Positions 11,011-22,339 of a stretch of 64,000 nucleotides of DNA are shown here, piece after piece. The DNA lies in NCBI RefSeq assembly GCF_029784135.1, contig NC_073746.1, forward strand, positions 284,033,348 through 284,097,347. Direction: 5' to 3'. The notes under the pieces were generated by a model. It worked only from the letters and a program-made list of their open reading frames with translations. It did no database searches and was not told the DNA's origin. How positions within the stretch are numbered: the stretch's first letter is position 1; each line of letters begins with the position of its first letter. Origin of the DNA: Toxorhynchites rutilus septentrionalis. Taxonomy: Eukaryota; Arthropoda; Insecta; Diptera; Culicidae. Made by a program: the position numbers and the translations under genes.

Positions 11011-11941
11011 AAAAGGATGGGATGTAAGGACATTTTAACAATGTTCACATTCATACATTCATACATTCTCATTCACACTCACACTTCACACTCAATTCTT
11101 GAAAACTATCCTTACATCTAAAATGTATTGCGTCCTTACTTGATTTCCGTAGAAAGCAATGATCGAAAATTCTCCTCTGGTGACATATTTGTTGGAGGGG
11201 AAAATGTTATGATTGTTAAATAGGAATTTATTTGTTCATTTAGGAAAAACCAGTTCTACATTTTCTTTTTTTGCGCTATTTGCTTTCCCAGATTAAACGT
11301 GGGCGTTAAGTGTTAAATTTACTCACAGTACCGGACAGAAGTATGTAACATCGTATATTTTTTGACTGTCACTTTACAATATGTCAAAAGATTTGTCGGA
11401 TATTTTGATCAATGGTTGAATAAGTATTCGAAATTCATTTGTGTAATTTTGAAAATAATCTATTGAACGAATGAGAGATACCACTTTTAAGCAATGTAAT
11501 TCCTTTTGAAAAGCCTAATTTGAAAATTGAGTTACTTGAAGCACCCTTAACCATATGTGGTGAAGTTTTTTGCCGTAGTAATCGAGATGGTTTGTTTCAA
11601 ATGTTTGTATAGAAATAAATACAGTTTCGAGGGTTCAAGTTTTTTTTTACTATTCTGGAGAAAAGGATGCTATCTATTTGCGTCCGATCTTAGCGATTGT
11701 TCTTCATCTACCAGTAAAAATATGTATATTCGTGATTCACAAAGGCTATTTACTTTTTCCAAAGAAAGACTGCCCCAATCGGACATAAGACAACCTAATA
11801 TTTCTCCACGGTGAAAAAGTTCAAACGCTTTTTGCTTTTTTCTGAACTGAATTTGTTCATGCATATTATAGCATTTCATAGAAGCAGATATCATTTACTA
11901 CGACTCAAAAGATAGACACATTTGGTTGATGGAGCTCAAAG

Positions 11942-12345
11942 TACTGTTTTGTCTCAAATTCCGAACACTTAATTTTCAAATGTAAATTTACTAAACTTTA
12001 ATGTTATAAATAATAGAATAATGAAAGCCTTGACATTGTTTAAGGTATTGGCTACATTCAAATAACATTTACAGGTATCGATACAGCTTATAATTCATAA
12101 GACTAAGCATTTGCAAAAAATGTGTCGAAACCAATAACACATTGTTTGCGTTAGCAAATTCCGCAGTTTTTCAGTTTTTGTAGTTGTATAACTATTTTGT
12201 ATGCTGTTTTCATGTTAAGTGCTATAAAAGGTATGGATCTACTAGAAATCTTTTATGCAGACATCTTCTTTAAAATTAGTATTAAAGTAGTGATCGGAAT
12301 TTGAATCAAGTTTCGACGCATGATTCATATTCCGAACTGTAGTTT
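11942..12345. repeat. TTTTGTCTC terminus and subterminal repeat shared with 61.9-62.3 kb
   Basis: TA is followed by CTGTTTTGTCTCAAATTCCG, then about 400 bp that align by eye with 61902-62345, including GGTATCGATACAGC and TTTGCGTTAGCAAATTCCG. This looks like one terminus of a pogo/Tigger-type element. No matching right-hand terminus was found between 15440 and 17000. Confidence 0.7.
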
Positions 12346-12570
12346 GGATACTCTATTTTCAGGCAAATACAGCAATAGTCCACAAATTAGGATGCAAGTA
12401 CAGTCCAATTGTGGAGCAACTGATGTAAAGATGTTTGTAAGCTCCGTTCTTGTAGCACATAGTTCGCAGGCGCAATCCAACGAAAGCAAAATTAATTTTC
12501 TTGGTCAGGTTTTCAACTAAAACCACAATAATGAAACCGGATTTCTGAAGTAATATATTCACTCTATTAT

Positions 12571-12640
12571 ATACAGAGTCGATTATATACTGACACGATT
12601 ATCTATGGTTCGATTATATACAATTTTGGACTATAATACA
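12571..12640. repeat. CGATTATATAC repeated motif, possible element end
   Basis: TACAGAGTCGATTATATACT is followed by further (C)GATTATATAC or CGATTATC words at 12600-12625 and ends near ACTATAATACACTCAG. TA+CAG with repeated CGATTAT words resembles a pogo-type terminus. No inverted partner was found. Confidence 0.35.
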
Positions 12641-13354
12641 CTCAGTTTGAAAAAAAAGTCTTATATCTCAAATAGCCTTTTTTCAAGAAAGAAAAAAAGT
12701 AATATTTCAAAGTTAAGGTGAAAGTTTATTGGATATTATAAGTACAATGGAGTAAAAACCGTGGTAATTAGGAAATTCTAATTGAAGACTCACCAGGAAT
12801 TGTTTAAAATGATATTGCTGCGGAATAAGAAAATATAGGAGCTAGATGTCGAAGAACAAATTATAGAGCGTTCAGAAAGCTTCAATTAAATTTCAAGAAA
12901 CAATCAAGTTTATTATGCATTTTTTTTTTTGATAAAATTAATAACAAATTAAAAACTTTAGAGTTTTTGTCGCTCTAATTGTTGATAAAATTTACCAATT
13001 TAGATGTTTCATATAAAATACAAAATATAGAAACATAGAGTAACATTTTTTCTCATTTTTCGAACAGTACAACCAATTTTGCCAAGTTTTCGTAACTATT
13101 GATTGTACTTGTTTTTTATAGTTTATATGGTTGCGTGACCAAGGGCACTATATTTTAAATATTTTTTTCTTGTAAGCTTCTTCTTTCTAGAAAAAAGTTA
13201 TTTATAGAAAAAGAGAAAAATCTGATTTTTCGGACCATCGGCAAACTCATAACTCGAAAACGATAAAAATCACATTTCTGATTTTCGATTATCTTGTGTG
13301 GAAAAACCAGAACTTTCAAGAAACATAAAAAAATATAGCGTCCTTGGATCATGT

Positions 13355-13655
13355 AAACTATAAGCAAACAAATACAATCAATAATTACGAAAACAAAATC
13401 CAACTGTTTTGCTAGTATAACATTTTTTCAAGAAAGACTAGCTAATTGGCTTTAATTTGATATATCGATCATGTGAAGCGGTCCAGTAGTTCGAAAGTAA
13501 TTTTTTCAAATTGCATTTTTGCAATTTGAAAAAATTACAATACAAACAAATGTTTTCGGAATTTAGACAAATTTAATTAAACATATTTTTAGTTTTTTAC
13601 CATGATATTTTTACCAATGTATTCATAAATCAATTTTATTGTAGTCAAGTGGAAA
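13355..13655. repeat. 3' flank of the Tigger gene, shared with 62690-62965
   Basis: From CATGTAAACTATAA through ACAAATACAATCAATAATTA to TTTATTGTAGTCAA this block aligns with 62690-62965. It ends about 12 bp beyond the transposase polyadenylation signal. This links the transposase to the family of the 61.9-kb non-autonomous element. Confidence 0.75.
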
Positions 13656-13666
13656 AAAGAATTTCT

Positions 13667-13672
13667 TTTATT
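13667..13672 (-). terminator. Polyadenylation signal of the Tigger transposase
   Basis: AATAAA on the minus strand lies 4 bp beyond the predicted TAG stop. Its closeness to the exon 2 stop supports the spliced gene model. Confidence 0.6.
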
Positions 13673-13675
13673 GAT

Positions 13676-13797
13676 CTAATCACTATCATTAGCAACACGT
13701 GGATGTTTGCGGTTAGATGATGTGGCGATATCTTCCTCATCCGAAGAAATCGGACGAGATCGTCTGCGTTCCAATGGTAAGCTGAAATCCTCGTCAT
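13676..13797 (-). CDS. Tigger/pogo transposase, predicted exon 2 (acidic C-terminal tail)
   Basis: On the minus strand the sequence GAAG|GTAGTGAC (donor at 13848) and TATCTTTACAG|AT (acceptor at 13798) define a 51-bp intron. Splicing joins VIDE to DDEDFSLPLERRRSRP and about 40 residues in all, ending VANDSD and TAG at 13676-13678. The spliced tail is acidic and serine-rich with an RRR patch, matching the acidic tails of this transposase family and continuing the acidic character of exon 1. Just downstream, AATAAA lies at 13667-13672. The splice is inferred from the sites and the open frame; an unspliced reading ends 18 residues earlier in usable sequence. Confidence 0.68.
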
Positions 13798-13848
13798 CTG
13801 TAAAGATATTATTAAAATACTTTTCACTTTAAACATCAATGTCACTAC

Positions 13849-15439
13849 CTTCATCGATAACTGTTGGCTGTGTTTTTTCGTTCAATCTATTGTAGCGAAG
13901 CATACACAGTTTCAAATCATTCCGAAATGAAACGGCTCTCTCAACACAAGGATCCTTTTCCATAAAATGTTTTACGAGGGTATCCGCTAATTTATTCCCG
14001 TCTTCGATATCACATGGCTTGATATCCCGGTCTTCATCGTCCTCTAAAGGCTCCGATGTGACTAAACTCTGCATCAGTTCATCATCTTCAATTTCGGTGT
14101 CTTCAAGAAGCTCTTCAACGTCTCTACTATCCATATCTTTGAATCCTTTCCCTCCAATTGCATGTGCCAGAATGAGAATTTCTGATTCTTCCACATTTGA
14201 AGGGTCTGTTGAACCAGCTTTCACGCATTCTGGCCATAGTGGCTTCCAGCACGAATTCAATGTTTTAGATTTCATAGAAGACAGAGCCTTTCCTATGAAC
14301 GTCAGAGCGTCTCTTATCTTAAATTCTTTCCACGCTTGAATTACCGTCATCGTTTCATCGCTTTCAAGCTTTTCGAGGATGTACCGAAGACATTGTTTAA
14401 TGTACAACTTCTTGAAAGCAGCAATTATTCCTTGATCTTGAGGCTGTAACAAAGAAGTTGTATTCGGTGGAAGAAACACAACTTGAACGTTTGGGTGCTT
14501 GATAACTAGGTGTCCTGGAGCGTTATCCAAAATCAAAAGCACGTGGAACTCCAAACCTTTTCCTTCCAAGTATGTTTTCACTTCCGGAATAAACATATCG
14601 TAAAACCATTCCTCAAAAACGGCTTTTGTGACCCACGCTTTAGTGTTAGCTTTCCAGTGCACTGGCAGTTTGTTGAAATCAGCCCCCTTCAACGAGCGGG
14701 GCGTCATAGCACGATTGATCAATAGCGGTTTCAACATAAGGTCGCCTGAAGCATTACTGCAAAATAACAGGGTAACCCTGTCTTTGGCCGCTTTGAAACC
14801 ACTGGCATATTGCTCCTGCTGCGTAATGTAGGTACGAGACGGCATTCTTTTCCAAAAAAGACCCGTTTCATCTCCATTGAACACTTGGTCACCATGATAC
14901 GCACCTTCTTTTATGATCTTAGCGAGCTTTGGAGGAAAACTATTTGCAGCCGAAACATCGGCCGATGCGGATTCACCCTTGATTTTAACGTTGCGAATGG
15001 AATTACTACGTATAAAGTTATAAAACCATCCCTTACTCGCGGTAAAGTCTTTCTTTTTACTTGAAGACGGCTCATTCTTCTCTAACCAAAGGTAAAGGCT
15101 CAAAGCTTTCTCCCTTATTAATTCCTGATCCAAGGGTATTTTCTTCTGCGCGTGATCTTCGATCCACATATGAAGTGCCTTTTCCATCTTGACCATCAAT
15201 GGATCTCGTGTATATGATGAGGATTTTGTTGCATAGATAGTGCCCTGAGCTGCTGTCTGTCTGATGCTATCTTGATTCTTTTTAATTGTACGCACAGTCG
15301 ATTCGTTGATTTTTAAATTCCTGCCGACGTTTGCAACAGATTTCCCATCTTGAAGGGCATCCAAAATATTGAGCTTCATTTCCAAAGAAAGAGACACTCT
15401 TGATCTGTTTTTTTTGAAGGCGGTTTTTTGCGAAGCCAT
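13849..15439 (-). CDS. Tigger/pogo-type DDE transposase, exon 1 (CENP-B-like)
   Basis: An open reading frame of about 530 residues starts at ATG (MASQKTAFKKNRSRVSLSLE). The domains run in order. An N-terminal psq/CENP-B-type helix-turn-helix (about 15-65, KLNILDALQDGKSVANVGRN) is followed by a second CENP-B HTH (about 75-145, with GWFYNFIRSN). The DDE_1 core (about 185-390) carries three acidic motifs: NGDETGLFWK, LLILDNAPGH and LLQPQDQGIIAAF. The C-terminus is acidic (EDTEIEDDELMQS). This is the architecture of Tc1/mariner-superfamily Tigger and Jerky-like proteins, which cut and paste DNA at TA sites. No internal stop or frameshift was found, unlike every other transposase in this window. 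Reading on past the splice donor gives a stop at 13829-13831 and a 536-residue form. It lies inside inverted ends at 10011 and 17136. A domesticated host gene is possible but less likely given the surrounding terminal repeats. Confidence 0.9.
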
Positions 15440-16980
15440 TTTAGAGTATGCCTTTAATCAAAAATTTTGAATACTGCTGACGTCTTCAGCTAACTGTCGA
15501 AAAGCGGAACTGCACACGATTACCCCCAAGGTTGGGTAACTCGCTGGGAACTGGCCGAACTCGACCGAACACAAACTGGCTAGACTCTACAACCACCACG
15601 GTTCAGGAACTGCACTTTCACTTTAACTTTCACTGCAAGGTTAAATCACGAATAACTTCTTAATGCGATTTCGTCCTTTTATATGTGTTCAGTTCCACAC
15701 CGAACGAACTGAAGCGACAGCATCTAGCAGCACACATAATTTGCACACGACCCCACAAACCACGAGTACCCCTCCCACAGCGCAACTATGAGCTAGCCAT
15801 CACCAACACACGCTGTGCCCGACTGCATAAAAATAAAATTGGTTCACTCCGACTGAACGGATCAGTGAAAAATGCAGTGTGAATGATCGCAAAATATACT
15901 ATTTCAGAGTGCGATTTAGGCTGTAACGATGACAATGAGTTCAAATTTGACGATATATTGACGAATACTGTTCGGAATTGTTCAGTCATAGTGAACCAAC
16001 TCTCAAAAAATACATCATTTAGTTCAGTCAGAGCGGACTTTGTACGTATAGGCAGCCAAATAACAGCCTTTTTTGGCATGATACTTGATGTTTTTTTACA
16101 ACTATCATACATCACAGTATTGGCAGAGAGTAGCTCAAACTTCTGAGAACAATATTGAACGAAAAAATTAAATGCTTTGTAAATTGCAGAGCATTAAACT
16201 TTATGTTCGTTTTCTCGAAATCATAAAAATGTCACATGGCCCGGTCTGACTTAACACCGACCATATAACAGATAGGTATGCTTTTAGAACAATTCAATGT
16301 AGCCAATACATATATAAGATACTGTAGAAACAGTTTGTATACTCTTACATTTGAAATTTGTTGTTAAAATAGTAATTTGAGGCAGGGTTAAAATATGCTT
16401 CTACGTATTTTGGTCATGCCACCTAACCAAACAGCTCTTTACTTACCACTCGGTTGTTGCACGTTGGACGGAACAACAACTTGTAGCGATTTACAGATAA
16501 TTCAAAGATAAAACAGGCATAAAATGCGTAAAAACCTACTTGTAACTACTTTCTAGTTGAATCTCTGACTGTTTTTTATTTATACAATAAGTATCTTCGG
16601 GAGCTGGGACCGACACTTATATTGTTCAAACGCTCTTGATGCGCGCTGAATGGGAAGCAGAGCACGAAAAAATCGGGGCTTAACGTGTTAAATCCATCGA
16701 AAAATGGATGAGCAATAAGCGGTAGAATCTGGACATTTTCAATCTGTACCCCCAACATGTTCCAGAAAGACAAAATCCTATGTTTAAAGGTGCTCCCCGC
16801 AGAAACAAGAGGAGCGCTATCGCGCTTCTCCGCACTCAAACGGTTAAACAGGTATTTACATGCAATCGGCCAAGGAGCTACCTTCGTGAAGCCTTGTGTC
16901 ACGCAATATATGCACACAATATGCAATTTGTTTGAATATGGGTTGCATTTTATATCAATAATTCACTGACTATTAGTTTT
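15440..16980. other. 5' flank of the Tigger gene; no coding content seen
   Basis: The first 300 bp upstream of the transposase ATG are richer in GC and hold several GTTCAG/CTGAAC words. The stretch at 16545-16600 (TACTTTCTAGTTGAATCTCT to TTTATACAATAA) recurs at 32586-32635. No gene is seen. The promoter of the transposase should lie here, but no motif decides its position. Confidence 0.4.
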
Positions 16981-16989
16981 TTACGTGTA

Positions 16990-17136
16990 TTTTAAAATTT
17001 AGGGTGGTTTATTTTTACGCGGATTTTGGAATTAACGCGGTTTTTTTTTACGCGGATTTTGGAATTTACGCGGTTTTTTTTTACGCGGTTTTCGTTTACG
17101 CGGCACGTATCCCCCGCGTAAAAAGCGACTCCAGTG
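16990..17136. repeat. Right end with TTTACGCGG array
   Basis: Three to five TTTACGCGG words with GATTTTGGAA spacers are followed by CACGTATCCCCCGCG and the inverted terminus AAAAAGCGACTCCAGTG, then TA. The unit is the same as at 10011-10290 and in the same strand orientation. Confidence 0.85.
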
Positions 17137-17280
17137 TAAAGAAAACGAAAAAGAAAAGAGAAAGAAAAGAAGACGAAGAAGAAGCTTTCGGCTCGGAAGG
17201 CTAACTTGGAGACGGAAAATGAAACAAAAGAACGAAATTCTTATGGAATTATGAAACGAAGAAAAAGAAAACTCAGCAAT

Positions 17281-19262
17281 TTCAAATGAAATCGTCCTAA
17301 AAAAGCAGATTTTAAAAACTTGTATTTTTGATTCCAATGAAAGTGTGTATTCCGTTTGGGTTGGAGGAAATATGAGTTTTTCACAGCAATTGGGAATTTT
17401 TTGACTCAAGCGTTACATTTGAAAAGGGCGTATCGATTTTAGTAAGAGAAATCTTTGATAATTTATATCTCAAAAACATGAGTCGTACTGAAATAGTGTC
17501 TTAGAAAGAGTTTTAGAGTATTGATGGTTGAATATGAAAAAAATGTACACTGAGAAAAAAATTAGTACTCTTTTTTTTTATTTACAAAATAATAATTCAA
17601 TATTGGATATTGCAATCCAAAATAATTATTTTTTTTTATTTTTTCATACAAAATAGAAGTCATGCAGAAAATTTAAAAAATGGGCCCAAGATGGTAAAAC
17701 TATTTTTGACGAACTTTGTGGAACATCGAATTTTTAGGAATTTTTGAAACTTCGAATTATTGTATGTTAACAATCATTTTTAGCCACAAATTATGAATTC
17801 TGATATGATTTGAAACAAAAAAGGTTATTATTAATCTCCTTCTAAATGTAGCCATTTTCGAAATATTTAAAAAAATATTTCTAATTTATTGTCTTTTTTA
17901 TAGTAAATAATCCCTTTTAATATGTTTATCGTGTTATACCGTCATGTTCATGAAATTTTATGAATTTGCTTATAATTTCCAACAACTTTTCCAAATACAT
18001 CATCATGGTTCATTTTTTGACTCAAGTGTAACTTTTGAAAAGGGCGTATCGATTTGAGTAAGATAAATCTTTGATAATTTATATCTCAAAAAATATGAGC
18101 CGTACCAAAATAGTATGTTAGAAAGAGTTATAGAGTATTGTTGGCTTAATTTGAAAAAAATGTACACTGAGAAGAAAAATTAGTACTTTTTTTTTTATTT
18201 ACAAAATAAAATTTTAATTTGCGATATCAAAAAATATGTATTTTTTTTTTCAATTTTTTCATATAGAATAGAAGTCATGTAGAAAATTTAAAAAATGGGC
18301 CCAAGATGGTAAAACTATTTTTGACGAACTTAGTGAAACATCGAATTTTTAGGAATTTCCGAAACTTCGAGTTTTTGTATGTTAGCATTCATATTTAATC
18401 ACAAATTATGAATCCTGATGTTATTTAAAACAAAAAAGGTTATTATCAATCTCCCTCTTAATGTAGCCATTATCGAGATATTTAAAAAAAATATTTCTAA
18501 TTTATTGTATTTTAATAGTAAATAGGCCCTTTAAATATGTTTGTCGTGTTATACCATCATGTTCATGAGATTTTATGCATTCGCAAATTAAAAAAAAATC
18601 ATGAACATGACGGTAAAACACGACAAACATATTAAAAGGGATTATTTACTATAAAAAAGACAATAAATTAGAAATATTTTTTTAAAAAATTTCGAGAATG
18701 GCTACATTTAGGAGGAGATTGATGATAACCTTTTTTGTTTTAAATCACATCAGGATTCATAATTTGTAACTAAAAATGATTGTTAACATACAAAAATTCG
18801 ATGTTTCGAAAATTCCTAAAAATTCGATGTTCCACAAAGTTCGTCAAAAATAGTTTTACCATTTTGGGCCCATTTTTTAAATTTTCTGCATGACTCTATT
18901 TTGTATGGAAAAATAAAAAAAAAATAAAAAATATGTATTTTGAATATTGCAAATTGAATTTTTATTTTGTAAATAAAAAAAAATTACTAATTTTTTTTCT
19001 CAGTGTACATTTTTTCATATTCAACCATAAATACTCTATAACTCTTTCTAAGACACTATTTCGGTACGACTCATAGTTTTTGAGATATAAATTATCAAAG
19101 ATTTCTCTTACTCAAATCGATACGCCCTTTCAAAAGTTACGCTTGAGCCAAAAAATTCCCAATTGCTGTTGAAAACTCATGTTTCCTCTAACCCAAACGG
19201 AATACACACTTTCATTTGAATCAAAAATACTCATGTTTTGTCATTTGTCGATTTCATTTGAG
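17281..19262. mobile_element. Fold-back element with inverted arms of about 670 bp
   Basis: 17281-17957 and 18597-19262 are inverted copies: TTCCGTTTGGGTT.GAGGAAA, AAAGGGCGTATCGATT, TTGATAATTTATATCTCAAA and AAAATGTACACTGAGAA occur on one side and their complements on the other. A third copy (about 18003-18585) is a direct repeat of the left arm, 616 bp on, and faces the right arm with only about 10 bp between. No open frame of note is present. The outer limits fall at TCAAATGAAATCG and its complement CGATTTCATTTGA. Confidence 0.88.
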
Positions 19263-19514
19263 GGGCTTAGAATGAAAGGGGTGTAAGTGATTTGGTCGAT
19301 TTCTCTACATCGACTATCTCTTTTGGTCATAGCTTAGCCTCAAATACATTCCCAGCTGTATTTGACAATGTGGAAGATAGGTCAGAACCTCACCTATCAG
19401 ATTCTATAGCAAACTTAAATTGGAACGTTTTTGCAATTGAGTTATTTACTAAAGAAAAAGTTGATGCAGAGAAATCGATCAAGTCACTTACACCCCTTGC
19501 ATTCTAAGCCCCTC
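19260..19514. mobile_element. 255-bp MITE, GAGGGGCTTAGAATG ends
   Basis: Inverted ends are GAGGGGCTTAGAATGAAAGG and, from the right, GAGGGGCTTAGAATGCAAGG, both continuing GGTGTAAGTGA. It starts exactly where the fold-back element ends. A second copy, inverted, lies at 56949-57203 with the same length. The target duplication is unclear (ATTT is possible here). The 72-codon open frame inside is spurious. Confidence 0.82.
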
Positions 19515-19686
19515 ATTTGGAATTACTCAAGCATGATGTTGTGCGACTCTATTCATACCCTATCCGTTTTTTTTCCATACACTTTGTCCATTATACTATA
19601 CTGTATCTGAAAATAGGGACCATTCTTTACAAAAATATAAAACTGTGACAGAAACGCAAAAAAAGTTTTCAACTTTGTTATTTATA

Positions 19687-20491
19687 GGGGAGCCGTGGGT
19701 AAGACGGACAGTGGGGGTATAATGGACAGGTGGTTGATTTGTATAGTTGCATTATGAATTTCCAAATTCTGTTGATGGGAAACCTTTCTACATGCTATTC
19801 TATAATATTTAAACCATCCTATGGCAATGAATACTGATCAAAAGTGGAATAGAGAAACAAAAACCGAAAATCGAAAACGATTCCGCGAGTGGATGTAACT
19901 TTTGCGGCTTCGATATTAAGCATTTTAAGTGGTTTAATTGCAAAATTGAATTCGCTAATGGTTATATTTCGATTTGTGAGTTGACAGAGAAGCGATATTA
20001 GGTATGTACGGAAAAGTAAATTCATTCGTAAGTGGCAAATTTAAATTATTGAAATAATTGCACTGGGGGGGCTGAAATGGACAGTCACATCCATAATCAC
20101 ATCCAATGCATGATTGAAAGTGAAGGGAAGAACTCTTTTTTATATTGCTTTCTTTTTTTGTTCTCTTGCAGTTACTGGACGCACAAACACTGAGAGAGAG
20201 TGAAATTATTCCTCTCGCGAGCAATAAACCTCTACGCTTCGTACATTATCAACCTGTCCATATTCCCCCCACTACATGTCCATTATACCCGCACCGATAA
20301 AAATGTTCAACTTTTGGCTTGTTCTAATTTCAGTAAAAAAACATGGAAAAACACCTTTTTATGAAACATCAGTTATTTCGAAAACCATTATATTGAACTG
20401 TAAGAAACTGTTTTTAAATTTTTGAAAATATGAGTTTTCAAAGACATAATTTAAATTTTCCTTAACATGTCCGTCTTACCCCCATCTCCCA
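19687..20491. mobile_element. MITE with GGGTAAGACGGACA ends
   Basis: TA at 19685-19686 and 20492-20493 flank inverted ends: GGGGAGCCGTGGGTAAGACG and, in reverse complement, TGGGAGATGGGGGTAAGACG, both followed by GACA. A second internal pair repeats the theme (GGTATAATGGACAGG near 19715; CCTGTCCAT and TCCATTATACC near 20252-20288). It has no transposase. TA targets suggest the Tc1/mariner/pogo superfamily. Confidence 0.8.
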
Positions 20492-20493
20492 TA

Positions 20494-22337
20494 CACACCA
20501 GTAAAAAAATTTTAGAGGAACAAAGTGAACACATTATGTTAGAAACATAAACATAAGTGTGTCAGAACTGCAACTTTAAGCTTTTGAATGATTTTTTTCT
20601 ATTTTTCAAATATTTACAGCATTTCAAACATTACCAAAACATTTCGATTTCGCATTCTGTTCCTCTATTTTTTTTAAGTCGAGTGTAGTTTTATACGAAA
20701 TATTTATACATACTACGAAAACTTCGGTAATTAATCGCTTTATATTGAAATGCCTCATTATCATCATCCAAAGCAACACAAGTTGGTGAGATTGAGTGGC
20801 TTCGGAGACGATCTCACTTAATAAAATATCTTCTTCCGTGAATGAGCGATAAAATCACGCACGCCTCGGTTATGAGGACTTTGATTGAACAAACTTTTCC
20901 GCCCCAAATATAATCCTTCCAAGTCAATTCCATCGCTTCCGCTCTCTTTTCCGGTTTCCTTCGTCTGCCAGAAGATTGTCTCTGGGTGGTGCAGTAGACT
21001 CTGAATCAACGTGTCATTATCACTACATCTACAGCTGTCGCCCCTTTCCTCTACTCTAACAAGAAATCTTCATCAATGGCAGCCGAGTGGTTTCGCTTCG
21101 CCAAGCCTGCCATAAAGGGTTGAAATTTTCCACTTCATCTTGTTTCAGGCATTCCCTCCAATGTCGTGCCAGGGAAGCCTTGGATGAAAAATAGGCATCG
21201 GCATTACGTCTTGCGAGGAGAGACATTGGGTCTTCTCTGTTGCTGTTATTGTTGGTGTATTCCTACAAAAAGTGAAACCTTCTTGGCTCCTCTCGACTCA
21301 ATTCGAGAGTTTTCCTAAGACGGCAGTGAGTGGTGAGTGGGATAGAGTTTTCGTCTGCTTTCGAATCTCCCCGTTCAAATAGAAACAAACAGACTGAGCC
21401 TTTGTTAAAGGGCAAACAGTTTGCCTACAATATACAAACATCCGAAGGTTGCCACAACAAGGTGCGAAGTTTGAATTGTTAGTTTTCGAATGGATGTGTT
21501 TATTTTTGCACCTTGTCCGATGCCTGATCCAGATCAACTGCAGTTGTTTGATGGACTACTCTCCAAAGAGCAAAAGTCCAGCGTCAGCCATCCATTCAAA
21601 TTGGCAAATTTTCTTTGCTAAAACTGTTTGTACAGTGCTGTGGATGTATGTGTGAATGTTCTTATGCATACCCATTTTCTTGTGAAGTATTCGCACACTA
21701 GGTAAAAGGCACCATCCCTGAATCGGCAGTTTCAGTCGATAACAATAAATTTTCGGACAAAGAATATATCAACTATTATATTCCAAATTGCGTAATTTTT
21801 CGAGTGCGTAGCTGCAGAGAGCTGAATATGTCCGTAATCTACAAAACCCGCATTCAAATATCATGTGTCCTCACTGCTGCTCGGATATTTCTCCTCTGTT
21901 TGTAACATGTGAAGAATGTAGTAAAAATTCTTTCCGGAAAACCTTTTTTCCATCCATTTCTAGAAAAGCCGGGCACTACTTCACGGGTTCTTACTTGGAT
22001 TGGATTTGGATTTGGGTTTCTGGCAATGTAGAACAATGAACTGCAGCCCACTCTCAACCTCGAAGCTCCGCAAAAGTGGTAGTTTAAAATGATTTTACTA
22101 CTATTCGGAATCGCCATGACGCTACGGAAAGGGGCACAAATTATTATACTAACCTATAACAAAGCTGTTGTCTGCGAATAGTGCGTTTCATATGTGCAAA
22201 AGTTGTCAACGTATTTATTTTTCTTTATTTTTTTTGTTTGAGAATTCTTTAACACGTTCGTCGCCCAGAGCGATTCGTTCGAGTTTCTTGCAGGGCCCAA
22301 ATTTGAGGTAATCAACGAAATACAATGATTTTCTTCA
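20494..22337. other. Single-copy-looking DNA, no gene supported
   Basis: Moderate GC (20800-21600), no repeat shared within the window, and no conserved open frame. Consistent with intron or intergenic host DNA. Confidence 0.45.
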
Positions 22338-22339
22338 TA

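Larger units (their letters stand above)
10011..17136. mobile_element. Compound Tigger/pogo-like locus with inverted ends and TTTACGCGG arrays
   Basis: The left end reads TA, then CACTAAAGTCGCTTTTTACG; the right end, read in reverse complement, is CACTGGAGTCGCTTTTTACG followed by TA. This gives TA target duplications at 10009-10010 and 17137-17138, as for pogo/Tigger elements. Minisatellites of TTTACGCGG(ATTTCGGAA) sit just inside both ends. The transposase gene lies within. Both arrays have the same + strand orientation although the ends are inverted. The outer element may therefore be a short array-bearing MITE split by a 6.7-kb insertion, rather than one simple 7.1-kb transposon. A separate TTTTGTCTC terminus at 11944 supports nesting. 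Confidence 0.65.

Noticed and set aside
19292..19507. 71-codon frame on the + strand
   Set aside because: Lies wholly inside a 255-bp MITE whose second copy does not keep the frame as a gene would.
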